A stretch of DNA of 64,000 bases from Clostridium_AW sp040797845 (GTDB taxonomy: Bacteria > Bacillota > Clostridia > Clostridiales > Clostridiaceae), in the NCBI GenBank assembly GCA_040797845.1, contig JBFNFA010000012.1:1-64000 (forward strand), read 5' to 3'. Made by a program: the position numbers and the translations under genes. Shown here in pieces: positions 23,863 to 33,827 of this stretch. Under the pieces are notes generated by a model, which was not told the DNA's origin, did not search any database, and worked only from the letters and a program-made list of their open reading frames with translations. Each line of letters starts with the position of its first letter. Position 1 is the first letter of the stretch.

Positions 23863-25806
23863 TTAGTCTCTTATTAAAAACGAATTGTAGCTTGCATCAG
23901 AAGGCATTCTCCAGTCTCCGCGAGGCGATAAGCTTATAGTACCCACTTTAGGGCCATCAGGCATAGCGGAACGTTTAAACTGTTGAGTGAAGAATCTTTT
24001 TATAAATAGCTGTAGCCATTTATATATAGTATCTTTACTATAGATTCCTTCAAAGGCTAATTCAGCTAAATATAATATTTTTTCTGGGGATGAACCTTTT
24101 ACAAAGTGATAAAGGAAAAAGTCGTGTAACTCGTAAGGTCCAACTATGTCCTCAGTCTTTTGGACTATTTTTCCTTCTTTATCCTTTGGAAGAAGTTCAG
24201 GGCTTACTGGAGTGTCCAAAATATCCATCAATATATTAGAAATTTCTTCTTCAGATTCATTTGTGCTTATATATTTAACTAAATATCTAACTAAAGTTTT
24301 TGGTATGGAAGGATTAATGGAATACATGGACATTTGGTCTCCGTTATATGTACACCAACCCAATGCTAACTCTGATAAATCCCCAGTACCTATAACCAAG
24401 GCGTCTTCCTTGTTAGCCACATCCATTAAAATTTGAGTTCTTTCTCTTGCTTGAACATTTTCGTAGGTTACATCGTGAATTGATGGGTCATGACCTATAT
24501 CTTTAAAATGTTGAAGACAAGAAGGAACTATATCTACCTCTCTTAGTTCTGTGCCTAATTTTTTGCAAAGGTTAATGGCGTTATTATATGTCCTATCTGT
24601 GGTTCCGAAACCAGGCATTGTTATAGTTATAATATTTTTACGTTCTATATTTAATAAATCAAAGGTTTTAACAGCAACTAGAAGAGCTAGAGTTGAATCT
24701 AATCCTCCAGAAATTCCAATGACAGCTTTTTTTAGATTAGTATGTTCTATTCTCTTAGCCAATGCAGAACTTTGAATATTAAATATTTCTTTACATATTA
24801 TCTCTTGTTTATGAATATCTTTTGGCACAAAAGGATGTTTTTCTATGTATCTATGCATTTTAAAGTTTGATTTTTTAAAGCTAAACTCTATTTCTCTTAC
24901 GTTAAATAAAGTGTTTTTATTGTTATCTCTAAAGCTAATGTTTTTTAATCTCTCTCCATTTAGCTTATCTATATCTATAGAGGATATTATCATGTTTCCT
25001 TCTCTTTCAAATCTTTCATTTTCTTTTAGTATAGAGCCATTCTCTCCTATTATTAAGTGTCCGCTAAATAGTAAGTCAGTGGAAGATTCGTATACACCTG
25101 AAGATGCATAAATATAGCCAGAAACGCAACGACCACTTTGAGATTTAACTAAATCTCTTCTATAAGAAGATTTACTTACTATTTCGTTGGAAGCGGAAAG
25201 ATTACCTATTATATTAGCTCCTTTTAGACTCAAATAACTACTTGGCGGTATGGTTACCCATAGATCTTCACAGATTTCAAATCCGAATTTAATTGTACCA
25301 CTTTTGAATATTAAATCTACTCCAAAAGGAATGTCTTTTTGAAGATCTAGGTCAATTTTTTCGTTATTAATATACATTCCTTCAGAGAACCATCTTTTTT
25401 CATAGAATTCAGAGTAATTAGGTATAAAGCTTTTAGGAACTATACCTAATATTTTTCCTTCGTAAATTATAAAAGCACAATTATATAGGGAATCATTGAA
25501 TATCAGTGGAGCACCCACTGCAATTAATATATCTTTATCCTTTGAAAAGGAACATATATTTTCTATGCCCATTATAGATTTAGAGAGAAAACTTCTGTTT
25601 AAAAATAGATCGCCACAAGTATATGAAGTAACTGAAAGCTCGGGGAAAACTATTAGCTTTACATTTTGATTTAAAGCATCATCTATGGACTTTTTTATAT
25701 TATTTATATTAAAATCTATATCGCAAACATTGGTTGTAGGACATGCAGCAGCTACATTTATAAAATCTTTTTCAGGGCTATAATTTTTACTATTACTTGA
25801 ATTCAT
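23863..25806 (-). CDS. nadE: Glutamine-dependent NAD+ synthetase
   Basis: 647 residues. The N-terminal glutaminase domain of the nitrilase fold (about 15-290) has its catalytic triad visible: Glu in PELSVTSY, Lys in KSFIPNY and Cys in FEICEDLW. The C-terminal synthetase domain (about 315-640) has the SGGLDSTLAL ATP loop and GTGDLSELALGW. It makes NAD+ from deamido-NAD+, ATP and glutamine-derived ammonia. I chose ATG 25806, which has GGAGGGG 6 bases upstream, over an upstream TTG that lies inside that site. It is a single minus-strand gene. Confidence 0.96.
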   Translation of the reverse strand: MNSSNSKNYSPEKDFINVAAACPTTNVCDIDFNINNIKKSIDDALNQNVKLIVFPELSVTSYTCGDLFLNRSFLSKSIMGIENICSFSKDKDILIAVGAPLIFNDSLYNCAFIIYEGKILGIVPKSFIPNYSEFYEKRWFSEGMYINNEKIDLDLQKDIPFGVDLIFKSGTIKFGFEICEDLWVTIPPSSYLSLKGANIIGNLSASNEIVSKSSYRRDLVKSQSGRCVSGYIYASSGVYESSTDLLFSGHLIIGENGSILKENERFEREGNMIISSIDIDKLNGERLKNISFRDNNKNTLFNVREIEFSFKKSNFKMHRYIEKHPFVPKDIHKQEIICKEIFNIQSSALAKRIEHTNLKKAVIGISGGLDSTLALLVAVKTFDLLNIERKNIITITMPGFGTTDRTYNNAINLCKKLGTELREVDIVPSCLQHFKDIGHDPSIHDVTYENVQARERTQILMDVANKEDALVIGTGDLSELALGWCTYNGDQMSMYSINPSIPKTLVRYLVKYISTNESEEEISNILMDILDTPVSPELLPKDKEGKIVQKTEDIVGPYELHDFFLYHFVKGSSPEKILYLAELAFEGIYSKDTIYKWLQLFIKRFFTQQFKRSAMPDGPKVGTISLSPRGDWRMPSDASYNSFLIRD

Positions 25807-26009
25807 AAATTTCCCCTCCAATTATATTATTAAATATATTTTTACAAAATTATTATGAAATAAACCCTTTTACATGTCAACTTTTACATATGCTTAAATT
25901 TACCTTATAAATATATTTAAGTATGCAAATAATTAACGAAATATTGTATAATGATAATAACAATAATTATATCTAAAATCAAATTTGTTATTTATTTTGG
26001 AAGGAGGGA

Positions 26010-26447
26010 TTGGCTATAGGAACAACAGCATCAATTTTATTATGGGTAGCTATAGGTGTAGGTGGTGTAGCAATAGATTTATTTACTAGCACTTTATTGT
26101 TTGTTTGGTTTACAGTAGGTTCACTGGCGTCTCTAATAGCTTTAATTTTAAACTATTCTTTTACTACTCAATTAATTACTTTTGGCGCAGTAAGTGCATT
26201 GTTCATGGCAGTAGGATATCCTCTAGCAAAGGAAACATTAAATAAAACTGTGGACAAGACGCCTACTATGGAAGAAGGGTATATAGGAAGAGAAATTAGT
26301 GTGGATAATGATGTTATAGATACAGCGTTGATAAAGATAGATGGGATTTATTGGACGGCTAAAGCTCAAGGTGAAGTATTGAAAAAGGGTGATAGAGCTA
26401 AAATAATTTCTATAGAAGGAAATAAATTAGTAATAAAAAAAATATAG
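26010..26447 (+). CDS. NfeD family membrane protein
   Basis: 145 residues: three hydrophobic segments in the first ~85 residues, then the soluble OB-fold NfeD domain (GYIGREISVDNDVID...GDRAKIISIEGNKLVI). The start is a TTG with AAGGAGGG unusually close to it; no better in-frame start is seen. NfeD proteins are the constant partners of SPFH/stomatin proteins, and the SPFH gene follows 13 bases later. A role in membrane microdomain organisation is known for the pair in general. Confidence 0.88.
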   Translation: MAIGTTASILLWVAIGVGGVAIDLFTSTLLFVWFTVGSLASLIALILNYSFTTQLITFGAVSALFMAVGYPLAKETLNKTVDKTPTMEEGYIGREISVDNDVIDTALIKIDGIYWTAKAQGEVLKKGDRAKIISIEGNKLVIKKI

Positions 26448-26460
26448 GAGGGTTTAATTT

Positions 26461-27408
26461 ATGTTAGGGAAGATTATTTTAATTTTAATTTTAGTTATAC
26501 TGTTGTCAGCAGTACTTTCTTCGATTAAAGTTGTAAACACAGGAAATCTTTATATTTTAGAGAGATTTGGTCAATTTTATAGGGTGTTAGAGCCAGGTTG
26601 GCATTTTACTATTCCTTTCGCAGATTTTGTAAGAAAAAAGGTCTCTACAAAACAACAAATTTTAGATATTGAACCACAAAGTGTTATAACAAAAGATAAT
26701 GTTAAAATTTCCATAGATAATGTTATATTCTACAAGGTTATGGATGCAAAAGATGCAGTTTATAATATTGAAAATTATAAATCTGGTATAGTTTATTCAA
26801 CAATAACTAATATGAGAAATATAGTTGGTAATATGTCTTTAGACGAAGTTTTATCAGGAAGAGATAAAATTAACAATGAGTTATTACAAGTAGTAGATCA
26901 GATAACTGATGCTTATGGAATAAAAATTTTATCCGTTGAAATTAAAAATATTATTCCACCAGCAGAAATTCAACAGGCAATGGAAAAGCAGATGAGAGCA
27001 GAAAGAGATAAGAGAGCTGCAATACTTCAAGCAGAAGGACAAAAGCAGTCTGATATTGCTAGAGCAGAAGGTGAAAAGCAAGCTAAAATACTTCAAGCAG
27101 AAGCGGAAAAGGAAGCTAATATTAGACGTGCAGAAGGATTAAGACAATCTCAAGTTCTTGAAGCTGATGGTAAAGCAGAGGCTATAGAAGCAGTAGCAAA
27201 AGCTGAAGCTAAGGCAATTGAAATGGTTAATAAGGCTATAATTGATTCTGGTACAGATGAAAAAGTAATAGCATTAAAACAAGTTGAAGCTCTTAGAGAA
27301 ATGGCTAAAAACCCAGCTAATAAACTTATATTACCAAATGAAGCTGTTTCTACCCTTGGTAGCATAGCGGCAGTTGGGGAAATGTTAACTAAGAATAAAA
27401 ATCAATAA
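26461..27408 (+). CDS. SPFH/band 7 (stomatin/paraslipin-like) membrane protein
   Basis: 315 residues with one N-terminal membrane helix (about 2-22). The SPFH domain (VVNTGNLYILERFGQFYRVLEPGWHF, about 28-190) is followed by a long Ala/Glu/Lys-rich coiled coil with repeated AEGxKQ and AEAEKE units (about 180-260) and a C-terminal region ending LPNEAVSTLGSI. It is expected to form large membrane-bound rings with NfeD. It sits in a two-gene operon closed by a strong terminator. Confidence 0.93.
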   Translation: MLGKIILILILVILLSAVLSSIKVVNTGNLYILERFGQFYRVLEPGWHFTIPFADFVRKKVSTKQQILDIEPQSVITKDNVKISIDNVIFYKVMDAKDAVYNIENYKSGIVYSTITNMRNIVGNMSLDEVLSGRDKINNELLQVVDQITDAYGIKILSVEIKNIIPPAEIQQAMEKQMRAERDKRAAILQAEGQKQSDIARAEGEKQAKILQAEAEKEANIRRAEGLRQSQVLEADGKAEAIEAVAKAEAKAIEMVNKAIIDSGTDEKVIALKQVEALREMAKNPANKLILPNEAVSTLGSIAAVGEMLTKNKNQ

Positions 27409-27413
27409 AAACT

Positions 27414-27442
27414 AAGTTGTGTCCTAGGGCACAACTTTTTTT
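27414..27442 (+). terminator. Intrinsic terminator
   Basis: Stem AAGTTGTG/CACAACTT followed by a T-run, after the SPFH gene. Confidence 0.92.
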
Positions 27443-27470
27443 ATATAAGGATATATAAATTATTACTTTA

Positions 27471-27498
27471 TTGACATAATATATTTGTAAAGTATAAA
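27471..27498 (+). promoter_or_regulatory. Sigma-A-type promoter of the MgtC-family gene
   Basis: TTGACA at 27471-27476 and TATAAA at 27493-27498 with a 16-base spacer. Confidence 0.65.
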
Positions 27499-27558
27499 AA
27501 AATGAATTAAGCTATTATTACAAATAGATTGTAATATAAATAAAAAAGGGGGGTAGTC

Positions 27559-28254
27559 ATGAATGTAAAAGAGATTATAATTAGAGTAATATTATCTATA
27601 TTAGTTGGTGGAATTATAGGGTATGAAAGAGAAAGTAAAAATAGACCTGCTGGTTTTAAAACTCATATTTTAGTTTGTTTAGGCGCAGCTGTTATATCCA
27701 TGATGCAGATATATGATATAGAGTACACAATTAAATTAATAAGTGAAAGATCAGAGTTGAGTAATGCTTTAAAAGCAGATGTAGGAAGGCTAGGAGCGCA
27801 AGTAATAAGTGGTATTGGATTTTTAGGGGCGGGTACAATAATTCATGATAAAGGTTCGGTAAAAGGTCTTACTACAGCAGCAAGCCTTTGGACTGTTGGG
27901 TGTATTGGACTAGCAGTAGGAAAAGGATATTATTCTTTAAGCATAATCTCAGCTCTATCTGTAATTGTTATATTGGCATTTTTAACAAAGTTTGAAAATA
28001 TGTTTAGAGAAAAATGTTCTGTTGTACGGTTTCAAATAGATTATACTAATAAAGAGAAGGCTATTAATGATATAACACATTATTTCCAGCAGAACAACAT
28101 TAGGATTAAAAATATAGAGTTTTTTTTGGAAGATGAGGATAAGGGGTTTGGAAGCAGCTTATATACAGTTCTACTGCCTAGACGTGCTCACAGAGAAGAA
28201 ATCATTATGGAGTTAAGAAAGAGTGAAGGAATTAATAGCGTAGAAATATTATAA
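27559..28254 (+). CDS. MgtC/SapB family membrane protein
   Basis: 231 residues. The N-terminal ~145 form the MgtC membrane domain, with the conserved GGIIGYERESKNRPAGFKTH segment near 17-37 and ISGIGFLGAGTI near 85. The C-terminal ~80 residues are a soluble ACT-like domain, as in many MgtC relatives. The family is linked to magnesium or acid stress and to virulence, but its molecular action in Clostridium is not settled. It carries its own promoter, and the flavodoxin-ferredoxin gene starts 14 bases after it. Confidence 0.9.
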   Translation: MNVKEIIIRVILSILVGGIIGYERESKNRPAGFKTHILVCLGAAVISMMQIYDIEYTIKLISERSELSNALKADVGRLGAQVISGIGFLGAGTIIHDKGSVKGLTTAASLWTVGCIGLAVGKGYYSLSIISALSVIVILAFLTKFENMFREKCSVVRFQIDYTNKEKAINDITHYFQQNNIRIKNIEFFLEDEDKGFGSSLYTVLLPRRAHREEIIMELRKSEGINSVEIL

Positions 28255-28267
28255 AGGAGAGAAAAAT

Positions 28268-29047
28268 GTGAAAAATAAAATATTTTACTTTTCTGGTTCT
28301 GGAAATTCTTTAAAGGTTGCAAAGGATATTTCTTCGAAACTAGGAAATACCCAGTTGATATTTATACCTAAAGCATTAAAAGAAGGGATAAACTTGGAGT
28401 GTGAAAGAATAGGAATTGTTTTTCCTGTTTATGCTTGGGGTGTACCTAGGATAGTAGTTGATTTTCTTGAAAAAATAAAGACCAATAAATATGTTTTTAC
28501 TGTGATAACTTATGGTGATTTAGGAGGAAGAACTATAAAACAGACTAAAAATATTCTAAAAAATAATGGGACAAAGCTTAATGCAGCCTTTGGAATAACT
28601 ATGCCTGATAACTATATACCTATGTTTAATACTATTTCCGAGGAAAAACAAAAGGAAATATTTAAAACTGAAGAGGAAAAGATTAAGAGCATTTGCAGCA
28701 TAATTAAAAATAATGAAGACTATAATGAAGAAGAAAAATCCCCATTGATAGGAAATATATTATCAAAGGCTGTATATCCTATGGCAATTAAACACTTTAA
28801 AAAATGTGATAAAAATTTTTGGGTAAATGAAAAATGTTTAAAATGTTCTATATGCCATATGGTATGTCCAAGAAAGAATATAATAATGAAAGACGGAAAA
28901 CCAACTTGGAATGGAGATTGTGAGGCTTGCATGGCTTGTATCCATTGGTGTCCACCAAAGGCCATTGAATACGGTAAGAAAAGTAAAGATAAAAAGAGAT
29001 ATACAAATCCTTATATTAAGCTAGAGGAAATGATAGAGAATTATTAA
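28268..29047 (+). CDS. EFR1 family flavodoxin-ferredoxin fusion protein
   Basis: 259 residues: a flavodoxin-like domain (about 1-165, with the FYFSGSGNSLKVAKDI phosphate-binding loop at the start), then two [4Fe-4S] motifs, CLKCSICHMVCP near 197 and CEACMACIHWCP near 224. It would shuttle electrons between FMN and two clusters in the cytoplasm; the partners are unknown. The start is GTG with AAAGGAGAG, since the overlapping ATG meets a stop at once. Confidence 0.93.
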   Translation: MKNKIFYFSGSGNSLKVAKDISSKLGNTQLIFIPKALKEGINLECERIGIVFPVYAWGVPRIVVDFLEKIKTNKYVFTVITYGDLGGRTIKQTKNILKNNGTKLNAAFGITMPDNYIPMFNTISEEKQKEIFKTEEEKIKSICSIIKNNEDYNEEEKSPLIGNILSKAVYPMAIKHFKKCDKNFWVNEKCLKCSICHMVCPRKNIIMKDGKPTWNGDCEACMACIHWCPPKAIEYGKKSKDKKRYTNPYIKLEEMIENY

Positions 29048-29102
29048 CTTATTTCCTTGGTACTTCGTAATATAAGTAAATGGGGTACTAGGAGGTAGTT
29101 AA

Positions 29103-29636
29103 ATGAAAAGAATAATAATTATATTTTTAATATTATGCGGGATGATTTTTACTGGGTGTACTAAAAAAAGCATGGAATATAGTAAAGAGCAAATTAAAAA
29201 TGCTGATGGTGTAGAAAAGAAAGAAGGGAATTATTCCAAATATTATTTTATTTATTCTCAGGTATTAGACTCTTATATGACGATAGACCCTGGATTAAAC
29301 GATGATATTAAATATATAGCTATAGATTTTGATACTTTAGAAGGAGTAGAAGAAGAAGAGAAAAATCTTATAATAAAATATTTTGAAAAGTATAATTTGG
29401 AAGTTATTAATGAGTCTTTTGAAAGCTTAAAAGAAAAGGATATGGTCAAAGAAGGAAATTATATCGAAGGAATATTGTTATCAATTGAAAGTATTGAATT
29501 CACTGCAAATAATCAGGCTGTAGTAGAAGGTTCAAAGTTTCGCTCGGGGAAAGGGGCAGTGGGATTCAAGTCGACTATAAAACTTAGTGATGGGCAATGG
29601 AAACTAGAAAATACGGATATGACTTGGATAAGCTAA
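29103..29636 (+). CDS. Predicted lipoprotein of unknown function
   Basis: 177 residues with a lipoprotein signal: basic start MKRIII, a hydrophobic core and the lipobox FTGC (Cys about residue 19). The mature part is acidic and Lys-rich with no family I recognise; the end (SKFRSGKGAVGFKSTIKLSDGQWKL) looks like a small beta-sheet domain. It is exported and anchored on the outer face of the membrane. It lies before a DUF1361 membrane protein and a GH3 lipoprotein, likely one transcript. Confidence 0.8.
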   Translation: MKRIIIIFLILCGMIFTGCTKKSMEYSKEQIKNADGVEKKEGNYSKYYFIYSQVLDSYMTIDPGLNDDIKYIAIDFDTLEGVEEEEKNLIIKYFEKYNLEVINESFESLKEKDMVKEGNYIEGILLSIESIEFTANNQAVVEGSKFRSGKGAVGFKSTIKLSDGQWKLENTDMTWIS

Positions 29637-29666
29637 TGATTTATAACACTTAATTAGGAGGGAAAA

Positions 29667-30359
29667 GTGGGGATTAGTTATTTAGTGGTCTTAACAATTG
29701 TTTACTTTGTATGGATTATTTTAAGTGGGAATATACACTTGTTTTATATGATATGGAATGTATTTTTATCATGGATTCCGTTAATCCTTGCGTTACAAAT
29801 GAATAAATTGAGTAGAAAAAGTGGTAAAAAAATAAGGAATAACATTATTGTTATTTTACTAGGATTAGTTTGGCTATTATTTTACCCTAATTCACCCTAT
29901 ATAACTACAGATTTTATTCATTTGTCAACTAAGAAATTTTATTTTTCAAATCCTAATTATATTCCTTATGGTTTAGAGCCGAGAATTCTATATAATAAGG
30001 ATTTGAAAGTTTGGTTAGAATTTATAAATATTGCCATAGGAGTATGGTTAGGGTATGTAGTGGGATTCATATCTTTATATATAAATCAAAGGTTAATAGG
30101 AAGAAAAACTAATAATTTTATCAGTTGGATATTTGTATTTGTGGTCAATATGCTTAGTGGATTTGCTATATACTTAGGAAGGTTTGTAAGATGGAATAGT
30201 TGGGACGTAATAAAGCCTAAGAATATAATAGCTATACTTACAAAAGATATTAACTCTCAATCATTAAAATATACACTTATCTTCGGCATGTTCTGTCTTG
30301 TTCTATATTTAATAAACTACTCTATTATTAAATTAGCAAAGGAGAAAAATTATGACTAA
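29667..30359 (+). CDS. DUF1361 family integral membrane protein
   Basis: 230 residues with about six or seven hydrophobic segments. The conserved features are NxFLSWIPLxLA near 28-40, a FYPNSPYITTDFIHL stretch near 72-86 and the GRFVRWNSWDVI segment near 170. These match DUF1361, a family without assigned function. The start is GTG behind GGAGGG. Its last 8 bases overlap the start of the GH3 lipoprotein gene. Confidence 0.82.
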   Translation: MGISYLVVLTIVYFVWIILSGNIHLFYMIWNVFLSWIPLILALQMNKLSRKSGKKIRNNIIVILLGLVWLLFYPNSPYITTDFIHLSTKKFYFSNPNYIPYGLEPRILYNKDLKVWLEFINIAIGVWLGYVVGFISLYINQRLIGRKTNNFISWIFVFVVNMLSGFAIYLGRFVRWNSWDVIKPKNIIAILTKDINSQSLKYTLIFGMFCLVLYLINYSIIKLAKEKNYD

Positions 30360-31575
30360 AAAAATTAGCATATTAATATTAATTTTGTGTACTATGTTTC
30401 TAGGATGTGGTAGGCAGGAAGAAAATAAAACAAAGGAAATAGAAAATAAACCTATAACTCCTACTATAGACCCTGTTAAAGAAGAGCTAAGTAAGCTTAC
30501 TCTAGAAGAAAAAATAGGACAAATGTTTATTATAAAAATAGAAGGACAAGAAATCAATGAGAATACAATGAAACTAATTAGAGAGGATAAGGTCGGAGGG
30601 GTAATATTATTTCAAAATAACATAAAGGATTCCTCACAGCTATTAAATTTAACAAATTCTATAAAGGAATATAATGGAGAAAATCCTATACCACTGTTTA
30701 TTTCTATAGATGAGGAAGGTGGAAGAGTAACTAGGATGCCTAAAGAAATTAAAAAATTACCTAGTGGCAGTAAAATAGGTAGAACAGGAAGCAAAGATGT
30801 AGCCTATAATGTTGGATTAACAGTAGGAGAAGAACTAATGAGTTTTGGTATTAATATGAACTTTGCTCCTGTTATGGATATAAACAGTAATCCTACAAAT
30901 AAAGTTATAGGGGATAGAGCTTTTGGCGATAATCCTCAAACTGTTAGCGAGCTAGGTATTGAAGTGATGAAAGGCTTTCAAGATGCAGAGGTTATCCCTG
31001 TATTGAAACATTTTCCAGGACATGGTGATACATCTGTAGATTCCCATGAGGATTTACCAATAATAAATAAGAATATAGAAGATCTTGAAAATTTCGAAAT
31101 GTTGCCCTTTAAAAAAGGAATAGAGGCAGGGGCAGATGTGATTATGATTGCACATATTTTACTACCTCAATTAGATAAAGATAATCCTTCCACTTTATCG
31201 CCAGCAATAATCAAAGATATATTAAGAGATAAATTTGGTTTTGAAGGTGTAGTTATAACAGATGATATATCAATGAAAGCAATATCAAATAAATATGGTG
31301 TAGGAGAGAGTGCACTTAAGTCATTAAAAGCTGGTACTGATATAGTATTGACTTGTCACACTCCGGATAAACAGCAGGAGATGATTAATTTTATAAAAGA
31401 ATCAGTAAAAGATGGAACTTTAACTGAAGAAGAGATTGATGAAAAAGTATATAGAATATTAAAACTTAAGGATAAATATCATATCGATAATGAAGCAATG
31501 GAGACGGTTAATATTAATGCAATAAATGAAAGTATAAATGAAGTATTAGAAGATATTGACAAAAATTTGAAATAG
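30352..31575 (+). CDS. nagZ: Glycoside hydrolase family 3 lipoprotein, beta-N-acetylhexosaminidase type
   Basis: 407 residues. A lipoprotein signal (lipobox FLGC, Cys about 19) is followed by a short linker and a GH3 barrel from about residue 45. The NagZ signature KHFPGHGDTSVDSH at about 220-235 holds the His/Asp acid-base pair, and VVITDDISMKAI near 300 holds the nucleophile aspartate. It should remove N-acetylglucosamine from cell wall muropeptide fragments outside the membrane. This matches Gram-positive NagZ enzymes, though the long C-terminal second domain of some is absent. Confidence 0.92.
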   Translation: MTKKISILILILCTMFLGCGRQEENKTKEIENKPITPTIDPVKEELSKLTLEEKIGQMFIIKIEGQEINENTMKLIREDKVGGVILFQNNIKDSSQLLNLTNSIKEYNGENPIPLFISIDEEGGRVTRMPKEIKKLPSGSKIGRTGSKDVAYNVGLTVGEELMSFGINMNFAPVMDINSNPTNKVIGDRAFGDNPQTVSELGIEVMKGFQDAEVIPVLKHFPGHGDTSVDSHEDLPIINKNIEDLENFEMLPFKKGIEAGADVIMIAHILLPQLDKDNPSTLSPAIIKDILRDKFGFEGVVITDDISMKAISNKYGVGESALKSLKAGTDIVLTCHTPDKQQEMINFIKESVKDGTLTEEEIDEKVYRILKLKDKYHIDNEAMETVNINAINESINEVLEDIDKNLK

Positions 31576-31598
31576 AAATTATTATTTTATATAAACGT

Positions 31599-31626
31599 AG
31601 CCGTAGAGTAAATTCTACGGCTTTTT
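31599..31626. terminator. Bidirectional intrinsic terminator
   Basis: Stem AGCCGTAGA/TCTACGGCT with TTTTTA after it, between the convergent GH3 and DegV genes. Confidence 0.88.
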
Positions 31627-31628
31627 AG

Positions 31629-32486
31629 CTATATAATATCCTGCTTTGTATAATAAACTATTCCAATTGCTCCTGGTCCAACGTGCATTCCTATCACAGG
31701 TCCTATGTCATATATTTTAGTTTCTAACTTAAATATTTCTTTTATTTTTTTGTTTAATTCAATTGCCTCATTAAAGCAATTGATATGATGAATAACTACT
31801 TCAACTAATTCGCAGTTATTTGCATCTTTTAGCAGTTTATCTAGCATTGTTTCTATAGCTTTCTTTTTTGTTCTAACCTTTGTATATATTGTTGTTTTTC
31901 CTTCTTCAACTGTTAAGATGGGAATTATTTTAAGTAAATTTCCAATTAAGGCACTTGCTCCTCCAATTCGGCCGCCTTTTTTTAAATATTCTAGATTATC
32001 CGGTATAAATAAAAACCTACTTCTTTTTAGGTTTTTCTCAGCAATTTTCTTAACTTCATCTAAGTTTTGTCCTTCTTTTGCTGCTCTAGCAGCTAAGATA
32101 GCAGCAAATCCAAGCTGCATACAAGTAGAACGAGAATCTAATATTTCTATTTTGGCATTTTCATATTTTTCTAAAATCATACTTTTTACTGTATGAGCTG
32201 CTGAGTATGTTCCACTCAAATCCGAAGATAAAAATATACAAAGGAGACTATCACCTTTCTCCACTGTATCTTTCATAATATAGTATAATTCTTCAATGGA
32301 AGGTTGAGAAGAAGTAGGTATACCTTCTTGTTCCATCATTTTGTAAAAGATATCATTATCTATGTCACATTCTTTAAAACTCTCATTTTCAAATATAATA
32401 TTTAAAGATATAGTTTGTATATATAATTCTTCTTTAATATCTTTATCAATATAGCTTGTGCTATCAGTTAAAATTTTTACCGCCAT
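31629..32486 (-). CDS. DegV family fatty-acid-binding protein
   Basis: 285 residues with the DegV start VKILTDSTSYIDK, the TSQPS motif near 60, LSSDLSGTYSAA near 85 and a late GPVIGMHVGPGAIGI segment that completes the lipid site. Family members bind long-chain fatty acids; FakB proteins present them to the FakA kinase for phosphorylation. I chose the ATG at 32486, which has GAGGTG upstream; a longer form would start inside the leader. No fakA gene is nearby. It is a single minus-strand gene. Confidence 0.93.
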   Translation of the reverse strand: MAVKILTDSTSYIDKDIKEELYIQTISLNIIFENESFKECDIDNDIFYKMMEQEGIPTSSQPSIEELYYIMKDTVEKGDSLLCIFLSSDLSGTYSAAHTVKSMILEKYENAKIEILDSRSTCMQLGFAAILAARAAKEGQNLDEVKKIAEKNLKRSRFLFIPDNLEYLKKGGRIGGASALIGNLLKIIPILTVEEGKTTIYTKVRTKKKAIETMLDKLLKDANNCELVEVVIHHINCFNEAIELNKKIKEIFKLETKIYDIGPVIGMHVGPGAIGIVYYTKQDII

Positions 32487-32527
32487 AACTTTCACCTCAA
32501 TCACTAAATTACTTATTTGTCGCTAAT

Positions 32528-32698
32528 TTATCCGATGACTACCATCCGTAATACTCCCATCACATTCTGTGAAAGCGATTTAGAGTTCTTATGCTATGCA
32601 TAACGGATGCTACGTCCCTGGATAAGTTTTTCTAATCTTCAGTTGGAGTAAGTATTCCTTTTAAGCAAACTCCATCTGAAGCTAAGAATCACTTGATA
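32528..32698 (-). repeat. Family C composite repeat, copy C2
   Basis: A reverse-oriented, internally shortened copy of 15742-16037. It starts TTATCCGATGACTACC, keeps the GATGCTACGTCCCTGGATAAG and AGTTGGAGTAAGTATTCC parts, and ends GAATCACTTGATA. Confidence 0.75.
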
Positions 32699-32991
32699 TA
32701 GCTAATGTTTAAAGACCAGTTATTTTTGAAAATGCTTTATTATAAGTTTATATTAAAACTTATACTTATTATTAAATTTTCGTTGCTTTGTAATTAAGTA
32801 TATATATTTATTTGGAGAATTGAAACCCTAAGGAGAAATAGATTAAAACTTTAATGTATGAAATACCTCTACATTGCTCTATTTAATTAAGTTTTTCGCC
32901 CTATATATGCATTTGTTAATATTTATGATTTTTTGCTTTGAAATATCTCTTTATAATTATTTTTTTATTATAAAATTATGTTTAAAATAAA

Positions 32992-33026
32992 CTTAGGAGT
33001 AGAAGGTACTACCTTCTACTCCTAAG
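32992..33026 (-). terminator. Intrinsic terminator of the ABC operon
   Basis: A 16-base-pair perfect stem (CTTAGGAGTAGAAGGT against ACCTTCTACTCCTAAG) followed on the minus strand by TTTATTTT. About 290 bases between it and the family C copy hold no gene I can support. Confidence 0.85.
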
Positions 33027-33032
33027 CTTGTT

Positions 33033-33827
33033 TTAACCAAATAAAACTCTATCACTTAATGATTCCTTGGTTTGAAGATTATCAAAATGTGAAAGCAATT
33101 TGTTTACTGTTAACTCTTTTTTCTTCTCTTTACATACATCTAAAACTATATTTCCCTGATGCATCATTATCAATCTATTCCCCATACTTATTGCATGATT
33201 TAAATTATGAGTCACCATTAAAGTTGTAATTTTGTTTTCTTTTATAATTTCCGCTGTAATCTCATTAATTCGTTCAGAGGTTTTAGGATCTAATGCTGCT
33301 GTATGCTCATCTAAAAGCAATATTTTAGGTTTGCTCATTACAGCCATAAGTAATGAAAGAGCTTGTCTTTGTCCACCGGATAATAAGCCGACTTTAATAT
33401 TCATTTTATCTTCAAGGGCTAAATCTAATTTACATAGCATTTCTCGAAAAAGAGCTATATTTTTTTTAGATAATCCACTAGTTAAATTAAATTTATTTCC
33501 TTTATTCTGCGCCATAGACATATTTTCTAAAATTGTCATGTTGGGTGCTACCCCTGATGATGGATTTTGAAACACTCTTCCTATAACTTTTGAACGTTTA
33601 TGTTCAGGCATCTTAGATATATCTCTATCTTCCAGAATAATAGTGCCATCATCTAGTGCTATTACTCCTGATATTATATTCAAAAGAGTGGATTTTCCTG
33701 CTCCATTACTTCCTATTATGGTTATAAATTCTTCTTTCTCTACATTAAGATTAAAATTATCAAATATAATTTTTTCATTTGCTGTATTATTATTAAAAAT
33801 CTTATATAAATTATTTATCTGTAACAA
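33033..33827 (-). CDS. ABC transporter ATP-binding protein
   Basis: 264 residues with the full ABC set: Walker A GSNGAGKST near 35, Q-loop FQNPSSG near 86, signature LSGGQRQAL near 150, Walker B ILLLDEHTA near 172 and the switch His in VTHNL near 205. I prefer the TTG at 33827, which is about 8 bases from GGGAGGTGGGG, over a GTG inside that site. It overlaps the permease gene by 17 bases. With the next two genes it forms a TrpXYZ-like importer of a small molecule. Confidence 0.92.
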   Translation of the reverse strand: MLQINNLYKIFNNNTANEKIIFDNFNLNVEKEEFITIIGSNGAGKSTLLNIISGVIALDDGTIILEDRDISKMPEHKRSKVIGRVFQNPSSGVAPNMTILENMSMAQNKGNKFNLTSGLSKKNIALFREMLCKLDLALEDKMNIKVGLLSGGQRQALSLLMAVMSKPKILLLDEHTAALDPKTSERINEITAEIIKENKITTLMVTHNLNHAISMGNRLIMMHQGNIVLDVCKEKKKELTVNKLLSHFDNLQTKESLSDRVLFG